A program made the position numbers and the translations under genes. DNA of 64,000 bases from positions 124,001 through 188,000 of the forward strand of contig NZ_MRST01000020.1 of assembly GCF_001902145.1 (NCBI RefSeq), given 5' to 3'. This DNA comes from Pseudomonas fluorescens (lineage in GTDB: Bacteria; Pseudomonadota; Gammaproteobacteria; Pseudomonadales; Pseudomonadaceae). The notes beneath the pieces are model-generated. The model made no database searches, had not been told where the DNA came from, and saw only the letters and a program-made list of their open reading frames with translations. The stretch's first letter is position 1, and each line of letters opens with the position of its first letter. Of this stretch, positions 36,463-44,600 are shown in pieces.

Positions 36463-36516
36463 ATTCACACCGGTAGCCGTGACTGGCACGTTGGCGAGGG
36501 GGCGACGAAGATCCAA

Positions 36517-36605
36517 TGTGGGAGCTGGCTTGCCTGCGAAAGCGGTGGTGCAGTAACAGATGCATCGACTGACACACCGCCTTCGCGGGCAAGCCCGCTC
36601 CCACA
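36517..36605. repeat. REPIN (family B) after the AraC gene
   Basis: TGTGGGAGCTGGCTTGCCTG and the near-complement GGGCAAGCCCGCTCCCACA flank a loop with an inner imperfect stem. It separates the regulator from the efflux promoter region. Confidence 0.9.
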
Positions 36606-36673
36606 TTTTTGACCGAGTTCGACGCCTTGAACCGGTAGGTTCTGACGCGATCAGTGGCCACGATTCAGACGCG

Positions 36674-36711
36674 TTGTCCCACCTTGTCCCAATCGAAACG
36701 ATGGTTGTCCA
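36674..36711 (+). promoter_or_regulatory. Candidate operator: phased TTGTCCCA direct repeats
   Basis: TTGTCCCA occurs at 36674 and 36684, and TTGTCCA at 36705, so starts are 10 and 21 bp apart, about one and two helical turns. Direct repeats phased this way suit an AraC-type dimer. They lie about 70 bp upstream of the efflux operon start. This also covers the gap at 36463-36780, which otherwise holds only the REPIN. Confidence 0.5.
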
Positions 36712-36780
36712 GAACTCGGGAGATGCGCACCCCGTTGCGCTTTTACCCTGCGTCTCTACTTGGCTTTCTGGATTTCTTCG

Positions 36781-38283
36781 ATGGGTTCGCCTTCTTTTTT
36801 CCTACGGCATGGCCGTCTCTCGCTGCTCGGCGTGGCGGCGGTGGTGTTGGCGGGGTGTTCGTCTTGGGCTGCGCATACGCCCGCGCAGCCCCATCCGGAA
36901 CGCATCAATGCCCTGAGTCGCCTGCCGCAAGGCGTGTCGGCCCAAGCATTGCCCGAGCGTTGGTGGCAGCTGTACAACGATCCGCAACTTGATGCGCTGG
37001 TGCAAAAGGCGTTGTTGCACAACCGCGACCTGGCAGCGGCCCAGGCCCATGTGCAGGCGATGCTGGCCGGCATCATGCAGGCCGATGCCGAGCGCTGGCC
37101 GTCTACCCAGGCGTCATTGGGCGCCGCTTACGGCAAGACCGCCGATGACCAGACTCTGGCCAAAGCCACCGACAGCCATGCGCCTTCAGAATGGGCGTTC
37201 AACCCAGGCTTCGAACTGGCTTATCAAGTGGATGTCTGGGGCCAGGTTCAGCGCACCATTGAACGGGCCCAGGTGCAAGCCGCGGCGGCGCAGGCTGCCG
37301 AAGACTTGCTGCGCATCACGGTCGCGGCACAAACCACCCGCGCTTATGTGAATGCCTGCGCCTTGGGTGCGCGTGCCAAGGTCCAGCGCCATTCGTTGGA
37401 CGTGGTCGGGCATAGCCTGGCGTTGATCGATCGCCAGCGCCAGGCCGGTGTGGTGACCGACCTTGAATACCGCCGCATGCAAGCCCTGCAAGGCGAAACT
37501 CAGGCCCTGCTGCCGATGCTGCAGGCGCGTCGACAAGCCGCGCTGTACGAGTTGGCAATGCTGACCGGCATGGCTGATCTGGACCAAGGCTCTGGCGCCG
37601 CAACCTGTGAAGTGGTGCCACAACTCAATGCCGAGTTGCCGGTGGGCGATGGCTGGCAACTATTGGCGCGCCGCCCCGATATCCGGCAGGCCGAGCGTGC
37701 GCTGCAGGCGGCCACGCTGCAAGTGGATATCGTCCAGGCCGACCTGTACCCCAAGGTCACCTTCGGTGCTTCAGTGTCTTCCTCGGCCAATAAACCCCAT
37801 GAGCTGGGCGACAGCAGTGCGCTGATGTTCGGCATCGGCCCACTGATCACCTGGCAGTTCCCCAATTGGCGCGCCAACCGCGCACGGGTCAACCAGGCGC
37901 AAGCGCTTGAGCGGGTAGAGGTCGCGCAATTCGAGGCCAGCGTGCTCAAGGCTCTCAAGGAGGTGCGCCAGGCCCTGGCCTTATACGACGGCGAACGCCA
38001 GCATCACGCGGCCCTGAGCCAGGCGCTGGAGAGCAGTCGCCAGGCCTACACCTTGGCCCAATTCAACTATGACGCGGGGGCCATCGACTTTCTCGACGTA
38101 CTGGACAGTGAGCGTGAACTGATCCGTTTGCAGGCCGCACGAGCCGACGCCGATGGCCAGTTACTGCAACGCCAGATCAGCCTGTTCCGTGCCCTTGGCG
38201 GCGGTTGGCAGTCCGGCGCCGTCGATACCCCGGCCGCTGCGCCCACCCACGCGTCTATCCCTTCTTCCGGTACCCAGCCATGA
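36781..38283 (+). CDS. Outer-membrane efflux lipoprotein, OprM/NodT family
   Basis: The 500-residue product starts at the ATG at 36781 (MGSPSFFLRHGRL), with lipobox VLAGC near residue 27; the upstream TTG is less likely. Two OEP repeats (about 60-260 and 275-470) carry the expected helices (ALVQKALLHNRDLAAAQAHVQAM, AVVAGPLIT-like WQFPNWRANRARVNQAQ). It forms the trimeric outer-membrane duct of a tripartite pump. The stop overlaps the start of the membrane-fusion gene (ATGA). Confidence 0.92.
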   Translation: MGSPSFFLRHGRLSLLGVAAVVLAGCSSWAAHTPAQPHPERINALSRLPQGVSAQALPERWWQLYNDPQLDALVQKALLHNRDLAAAQAHVQAMLAGIMQADAERWPSTQASLGAAYGKTADDQTLAKATDSHAPSEWAFNPGFELAYQVDVWGQVQRTIERAQVQAAAAQAAEDLLRITVAAQTTRAYVNACALGARAKVQRHSLDVVGHSLALIDRQRQAGVVTDLEYRRMQALQGETQALLPMLQARRQAALYELAMLTGMADLDQGSGAATCEVVPQLNAELPVGDGWQLLARRPDIRQAERALQAATLQVDIVQADLYPKVTFGASVSSSANKPHELGDSSALMFGIGPLITWQFPNWRANRARVNQAQALERVEVAQFEASVLKALKEVRQALALYDGERQHHAALSQALESSRQAYTLAQFNYDAGAIDFLDVLDSERELIRLQAARADADGQLLQRQISLFRALGGGWQSGAVDTPAAAPTHASIPSSGTQP

Positions 38284-39452
38284 ATATCGCCGTTGATGAA
38301 AAAACTGCTGTCCAGAACGAGCAGGAGAATGTGCTCGAGCAACTTATGCATGCGCGTAAGCAACGGCGCAAAAGAAACCTGATCCTGCTGGGCGGCGCCG
38401 CGTTGTTGATCGCGGCGGTGGTGTTCGGCGTGTACTGGATGACCGTCGGCCGCTATCTGGAGCAGACCGATGATGCGTATGTGCGGGCCGACTGGATCCC
38501 TATCAGCCCGAAAGTCTCAGGCTACGTGGCCGAGGTGATGGTAGAGGATGATCAGCCGGTCAAGGCAGGGGATGTGCTGGTGCGCATCGAGGACCGTGAC
38601 TACCAGGCCCGTTTGGCACAAGCCCGCGCAGAACTGGCCGAGACCCAGGCCTCGGTGGCAGCGCAAGAGGCCAACTTGAAAGTCACTGACAGCCTGATCG
38701 CCCAGCAAAAGGCCGGGGTTGCCCAGGCTGAGGCCCATGCTCGCAGTGTGGCCGCTGAGTTGCGCCGCGCAAGCCTCGACCAGCGTCGCTACGAAGGCTT
38801 GGTGCGCGAACATGCTGCCAGCGCGCAGCGTCTGGAAACGGCCGCCGCCAGCTACACCCAGGCCAATGCTGCGGTCGAAATTGCCAAGGCGATGCAACGC
38901 CAGCAGGAAACCCGCTTGACCGTGGCCATCACCCGCCGCCAACTGGCCCAGGCTTCGCTCCAGCAGCAGATAGCCCGGCGCAGCCAGGCCGAGGCGCAGT
39001 TGAACCTGGCGACGCATGCGTTGGAGGACACCTTGATCCGCTCACCCATCGACGGCGCGGTGGGGCAGCGCAAAGTGCGTACCCGCCAATACGTCGCGCC
39101 AGGGTTGCCGCTGCTGGCGGTGGTGCCTTTGCAGCAGGCTTATGTCGTGGCCAACTACAAAGAAACTCAATTGCGCGATATGCGTGCCGGCCAACCGGTG
39201 GATATCAGCGTCGACAGCTATTCGGGGCGCAAGCTCAAAGGCCATGTGGTGAGCTTTTCGCCAGGCTCCGGGGCGGTGTTCGCACTGTTGCCGTCGGATA
39301 ACGCCACCGGCAACTTCACCAAGATCGTGCAACGCTTTCCAGTGAAGATCGTCATTGATGAACATGATGAAGGCGGACCTATTCTGCCGGGCATGTCGGT
39401 GATCACCACGGTGGACACCCGCCCAGCTGAGCAGGGCGCTGCACATGACTGA
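38280..39452 (+). CDS. Membrane-fusion protein, EmrA/HlyD family
   Basis: The 390-residue product starts at the ATG at 38280. One membrane helix (about residues 33-54) precedes TDDAYVRADWIPISPKVSGYVAEV, the classic EmrA biotinyl-lipoyl opening. A long coiled-coil hairpin (about 100-225) and the barrel region (APGLPLLAVVPLQQAYVVANYKETQL, about 275-300) follow. It links the inner-membrane transporter to the outer-membrane lipoprotein. It overlaps the transporter gene by 8 bp. Confidence 0.92.
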   Translation: MNIAVDEKTAVQNEQENVLEQLMHARKQRRKRNLILLGGAALLIAAVVFGVYWMTVGRYLEQTDDAYVRADWIPISPKVSGYVAEVMVEDDQPVKAGDVLVRIEDRDYQARLAQARAELAETQASVAAQEANLKVTDSLIAQQKAGVAQAEAHARSVAAELRRASLDQRRYEGLVREHAASAQRLETAAASYTQANAAVEIAKAMQRQQETRLTVAITRRQLAQASLQQQIARRSQAEAQLNLATHALEDTLIRSPIDGAVGQRKVRTRQYVAPGLPLLAVVPLQQAYVVANYKETQLRDMRAGQPVDISVDSYSGRKLKGHVVSFSPGSGAVFALLPSDNATGNFTKIVQRFPVKIVIDEHDEGGPILPGMSVITTVDTRPAEQGAAHD

Positions 39453-40992
39453 AGCGGCTGAAAAGAGCGTCTCCTTTCGCGCCTGGGTGGCGGTGATCGG
39501 GGGGCTGTTCGGCTGTTTCATGGCCGGCATGAACGTGCACGTGACCAGCGCCGCGCTGCCGGAGATCGAAGGCTCCCTGGGGGCGACGTTCGAAGAAGGC
39601 TCGTGGATTTCCACCGCCTACCTGGTCGCGGAAATCGTGATGATTCCGCTGACAGCGTGGCTGGTGCAGGTATTCTCCCTGCGGCGAGTGATGCTCGTGG
39701 GCTCGTTTGTATTTTTGGTGGCGTCGATTGCCTGCTCCTGGGCGCTCAACCTGGAAGTGATGATCATCATTCGGGTGATCCAGGGCGCTGCCGGCGCAGT
39801 GCTGATTCCCTTGTCATTCCAACTGATCATCACTGAACTGCCGCCCAGCAAGATCGCGATGGGCATGGCCTTGTTCGCGCTGTCCAACAGCGTCGCCCAG
39901 GCCGCCGGGCCGTCCATTGGCGGCTGGCTGACCGATGCCTATTCCTGGCGCTGGATCTTCTACCTGCAACTGGCTCCCGGCATTCTCTTGCTGTTGGCGG
40001 TGGCATGGTCGATCGATGCCAAGCCCATGCAGTTGAGCCTGCTCAAGCGCGGCGACTGGGGCGGAATCATCGCCATGATCGTCGGCCTGGGTGGCTTGCA
40101 GATCGTGCTGGAAGAAGGTGGCCGCAAGGACTGGTTCGGCTCCGATTTCATTGTGTGGATGTCACTGATTGCCGGCGTTGCCTTGGTGTACTTCGTGCTG
40201 TCGCAGTTGTATGGCAGTCGCTCCTTCATCAACCTGCGCCTGCTCAAGAGCTACAACTTCGGCGTGGCCAGCGCAGCGATGTTCATCTTTGGCGCGGCCA
40301 CCTTCGGCCTGGTGTTCCTGGTGCCTAATTACCTGTCTCAGTTGCAGGGCTACAACGCCCGGGAGATTGGCATCAGCCTGATCGCCTACGGCATGGTGCA
40401 ACTGGTACTGGCGCCGTTCATGCCGCGCCTGATGAAGTGGCTCAACCCGAAACTGATGGTCGCCAGTGGCTTTTTCATCATGGCCCTGGGGTGCTATCTC
40501 GGCGCGCACCTGGACGTGGACAGCGCCGCCAACGTGATTATTCCGTCCACCGTGGTACGGGGCATCGGGCAGCCGCTGATCATGGTGGCGCTTTCCGTGC
40601 TGGCGGTGTCTGGCCTGGCCAAAGATGAAGCCGGCTCGGCCTCGGCCTTGTTCTCCATGCTGCGTAACCTGGGTGGTGCCGTGGGCACGGCGGGCCTGAC
40701 GCAGATCGTGGCCATGCGCGAGCGCTTTCACTCTGAGCGGGTAGGGGAGTCGATCACCCTGTTTTCCCCGTCCTTTCAGGAGCGCCTGCGGGCGAGCATG
40801 GCCGACAGCGAAGCTTTTATCTTCAACCAGCTGTTACCCGCTCAACAGCAGGTGATCGAGGGCTTGATCCACACCGTGCGGCGCGAGGCGTATCTGATGG
40901 CCTACAGCGATGCGTTCTACGTGTCCTGTATCGCGTTGATCGTGTGCGGGGTTGCGGCCTTGGCATTACGGCAGTCAGCCAAGAACGGATAG
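39445..40992 (+). CDS. DHA2-family multidrug MFS transporter (EmrB/QacA type)
   Basis: The 515-residue inner-membrane protein has 14 predicted membrane helices. Visible motifs are NVHVTSAALPEIEGSLGAT in helix 1 and the antiporter motif C region GPSIGGWLTDAYSWRWIFYLQL. It exports drugs or other amphipathic compounds using the proton gradient, through the partners encoded upstream. The substrate cannot be deduced. Confidence 0.93.
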   Translation: MTEAAEKSVSFRAWVAVIGGLFGCFMAGMNVHVTSAALPEIEGSLGATFEEGSWISTAYLVAEIVMIPLTAWLVQVFSLRRVMLVGSFVFLVASIACSWALNLEVMIIIRVIQGAAGAVLIPLSFQLIITELPPSKIAMGMALFALSNSVAQAAGPSIGGWLTDAYSWRWIFYLQLAPGILLLLAVAWSIDAKPMQLSLLKRGDWGGIIAMIVGLGGLQIVLEEGGRKDWFGSDFIVWMSLIAGVALVYFVLSQLYGSRSFINLRLLKSYNFGVASAAMFIFGAATFGLVFLVPNYLSQLQGYNAREIGISLIAYGMVQLVLAPFMPRLMKWLNPKLMVASGFFIMALGCYLGAHLDVDSAANVIIPSTVVRGIGQPLIMVALSVLAVSGLAKDEAGSASALFSMLRNLGGAVGTAGLTQIVAMRERFHSERVGESITLFSPSFQERLRASMADSEAFIFNQLLPAQQQVIEGLIHTVRREAYLMAYSDAFYVSCIALIVCGVAALALRQSAKNG

Positions 40993-41077
40993 CCACGCCA
41001 AGCAGGTGTTGAACTTGTACAGCCCATTGCGTTTGGCAGGAGCCCACTATCCGCCCCCCGGAAAAAGGAGCTCTCTC

Positions 41078-41539
41078 ATGCAACAACCCGATACCCTGGT
41101 TCGTAACCCGGTCGGCAGCCCTGTCGTCGCCCGCGTCAGCGTGAATGGCGATGCGCGCAGTGTGTGGAGTGTGGTGGGGGATTTCGCTGGTTTCGCGAAG
41201 TTTATCCCTGCCTTGTCCCATATCGAAATGACCGGCGAGGGCGTGCGTTCGGTACGCAAGAAACTCTTCAAGGACGGCAATGTCGTGATTGAGCAACTCA
41301 ACAGCCATGACGACCAAACCATGACCATGACCTGGTCGCTGATTTACACCTCGCTGAACATCGGCAACCTGTGGGCGCTGATGGAGGTGGTGCCACAAGG
41401 CCCGAACCAGAGCCTGGCGACCTGGACCATCATTGGCCAGCCCTGCACGGGCGGTAAGGAAGACGTACCGGCGTTTGAAGCTTTCCTGCAAGGCTTTGCC
41501 GATGACGCGATGAAGAACGTACAGGCGCTTTTCAACTGA
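41078..41539 (+). CDS. SRPBCC-fold (polyketide cyclase/dehydrase-like) protein
   Basis: The 153-residue product starts at the ATG at 41078, whose AAAAAGGAG lies 7 bp upstream. Features of the START/SRPBCC lipid-pocket fold are RSVWSVVGDFAGFAKFIPALS, RKKLFKDGNVVIEQL and the long C-terminal helix VPAFEAFLQGFADDAMKNVQALF. Such proteins bind or modify hydrophobic ligands. It lies 85 bp after the transporter and could be part of the same unit, perhaps acting on the pump substrate. The role is unknown. Confidence 0.85.
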   Translation: MQQPDTLVRNPVGSPVVARVSVNGDARSVWSVVGDFAGFAKFIPALSHIEMTGEGVRSVRKKLFKDGNVVIEQLNSHDDQTMTMTWSLIYTSLNIGNLWALMEVVPQGPNQSLATWTIIGQPCTGGKEDVPAFEAFLQGFADDAMKNVQALFN

Positions 41540-41541
41540 TG

Positions 41542-41641
41542 TGTAGGAGCGAGCTTGCTCGCGAAAAACCTGAGGGCGCCGCGTACTCCAAGCACACCAG
41601 CGTCATCGTTGACGTTCTTCGCGAGCAAGCTCGCTCCTACA
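41542..41641. repeat. REPIN (family A) between the SRPBCC gene and tpsA2
   Basis: Inverted TGTAGGAGCGAGCTTGCTCG arms with a central loop lie between two convergent genes. Confidence 0.93.
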
Positions 41642-41660
41642 GAAGGGTGGGCATTACCCT

Positions 41661-44600
41661 TTAGTTGATGGCCTGATCAATCCCCGCCTGCAAAGCCTGG
41701 CTTTCACTGTGCCCACCCGCGCGCAGCGGGCCCAGGTTGAAGGCTTGATCCTTGCGCGTGGCGTCGTCGTGTTTCTGGGTCAGTTCGTCCTTGGCGCCCA
41801 GTGCCAGGTTGACCGGTGACTTCGACAGGTTCAGCCCGACATCGGCGCGGTAGTCGCTGCCGGCCAGTGTGGTTGCGGTCACCTTGGAGCCACCCAGCTC
41901 GACCTTGCCATTGGCCGCACTGACCCGCGCGCCCGTGAGCTGCGTATCACCTTTCACCTGTACGTTAACGCCTTGGCTCCCCTGGATGCCTGACGCTTGG
42001 GTGACGCTGTCCTTGACCCCATGGCTGACGTCCAGATACAGGGTCGGGGTGTAGTTGGTGTTGCCGCTCTTGTCGCCGAACAACACGCTTTCGGCGGTAT
42101 TGGCCACCTTGCTGCCGGTGGTGTCTTTGCCACTGACGGTGTAGCTGTCGCTGGTTTTTGGCCAGACCTTATCCTTGAAGCCAGACAGGCGCGTGCCCAG
42201 GGCATCGGTCTTGTCTGCCAGGTAAGCCTTGGCCTTGTCCACGCGGGTGCCGAAGGCGCCACGGGGCTCTGGGTTCACGTCGTAACTGCCACTGCGGGTG
42301 AGTTTTTCACCCAGGCGTTCCTTGGCATTGACGACGCTGTTGACCACGCTGTCCTTGGCCGAAGCCAGGTGCCCGGTGCCTTTATCGACGACGTTCTCCA
42401 GCTTGTCGCGATGCTTGTCGAACGCCCCTTCAGCCTTGGCTTGTACCTTGTCCTTCAGTGGGCCGCTGGCTTTGGCCAGCTTATCCACCACCCCCGGCTG
42501 GTTTTTTTCGACATCCAGCCTGGCGTCGACATTCACCTGAGTGCTGTTGACCTGGTCCTTGCGGCTTTCGACGATGAGGTCGCCGCCCACCGTGCCGTGC
42601 ACCTGATCGGCGTCGATACGCGCTCCGGCCAGATGGGTATCGCCGGCACTGTTGAGGGTGACGTCACCCGCCGTGATCACGCTGTTGTGCTGGGTGGTGC
42701 CTTGCAAGTGATCCACATCGACTTTGGCCCGCGCATTGAGGCCGCGCTGGGTCTTGGGTGTCTCATGTTCACCGGCGTCGGCCAAGGTGGTTTTGCCGAC
42801 GCTGCCCCCTGCGCCCAGGGTGACGCCCCAGTTGCCATGGGACTGGGTCGATTGCGCAGACTCTTGCAGGATGCCGCCGTTTTGCGCATCGAGGCTAACG
42901 CTGGCTGCGCTGACCTGAGTGCCCTGCAAGTGGATGGCATCGGTTGTATCAGCGCCGCTGGCGAGGCTGACCTTGCCGCTGCTGTGCAATTGCCCGACGA
43001 CGGCGCTCTTGTCGCTCTCCGCCACTTTACCGATGTTGAAATTGGCGCTGAGGCTGCCGGTCTTGCTGTTGCTTTCGGCGCTGCTGGTCTTGCCGGCACC
43101 GAGGGTCAGGCCGCCGCCCAGGTTGCTGCCGTTGCTGACGTGGCTGTCGGTGGCGGCTCGCAGGTCCAGCTTGCCGCCGGCATTGAGGCTGATATCACCA
43201 GTCTTCGCGCCAGTACTGCCGATCTGCGTGCCTTGCAGGGTCATGTCAGCGCCGCTGCTGAGCTGGACGGGGCCGCTGCCCTGGATAGTCGCGACCTGGG
43301 CCTGGCTGTCCTGGGTGTCCAGACGCTTGTTATCCAACTGCACGCCGGCACCGAGGTTGACGTTGCTGCCATTGGCGCCGGGCGCGGTACCCACCGTCAG
43401 TGAGCCGTTGCCGCGCAGCGTGCTGCTGTTTTTGCTCTGGGTGTTGGTGGCCTGGTTAAACGCCAGCTCACCGCCGGTCTTGAGGTTGACCCCGACCTGG
43501 CCGCCGTCGAACTGGCTGCCTTCATAACGGGCATCGCCCTTGGTCTCGATGCTCACGCCTTGGCTGGCCACATAGCTGCCGACCACCGCCGTGCTGCTGG
43601 ACTCGCGCACATCGCTGCTGCCGCCCAGGCCGCTGCCGCGCACATTCAGGTCTTCACCGGTGGTGGTATAGACCCGCACGCCAGCCTTGGCGTCCACGCC
43701 TTGCTCGCTGCTGCTGTGGGTGTTGGCCGCTGCGGTGGCAACGTGCTCGCCCGCCTTGATGTTCAGCCCGCCGTCGGTGGCGCGGTACTGGGTGCCCTCG
43801 TCCTGCAACGTGCCGGCTGCATTGACCTGCACCGTGGCGCCACTGAACTGGCTGACCACGGCGGTGCTGTCCTGTGTTGTGCCGGTTTTGTTCGTGTGGC
43901 CGACTTCCACATCCAGGCCGACATTGGGCTGCTCGAACGCGTCCAGCAAACCGGGCTGATGGAACTTGGCCTGGGCCACGCCCTCGACGGCTTTTTCGAT
44001 CGGGCGGGTAATGCCTTTGTATTCCACATTGGCGCCGACATCGGCGGTCCAGCCATTTTCCTTGTGGGTGCTGGTTTCGGTGGAATGGGCAGCCTGGTTG
44101 TCGATCTGACCAGCGTTGACCTGCAGTTCGGCGCCGGCCTTGGCCTGTGCACCCTCGCTGGTGAAGGTGTTGCCAGCGTTGATGGTCAGCTTGCCGGTCG
44201 CGGCCACGGTGCTGGTTTGCGCCGTGGTTTTTTCAGCGGTGTCTTGGCTGCTTTGGTGGCTGAACTGAGCGCCACTGCCTGCCCGATCAATGCCGCCGGT
44301 GTAGTAGAAACTGCCTCCGGTGGCGGTTTTGTCGACGGCTTCGGTGCGCTTGTCGTGGGCGGCCAACAGCTCGACGTTTTTGCCGCTCAGGCTCGCATCG
44401 CCTTCGGTGGCCTGGAGGTTGGATCCGGTGATGCTGACATCGCCTGCGGCATTAACCGCCACACTGGCGCCTTTAAGGCTGGAAGCCTGCTGCCCGGTGG
44501 TGTCGGTCTGGTGGGTTTGCTGCTGGTCTTCATAGCTCAGGCCCGCACGGTACTGGCGGCTGACACCCTCGGTTTCCTTGGCGTAGCCATCGAAGCCACG

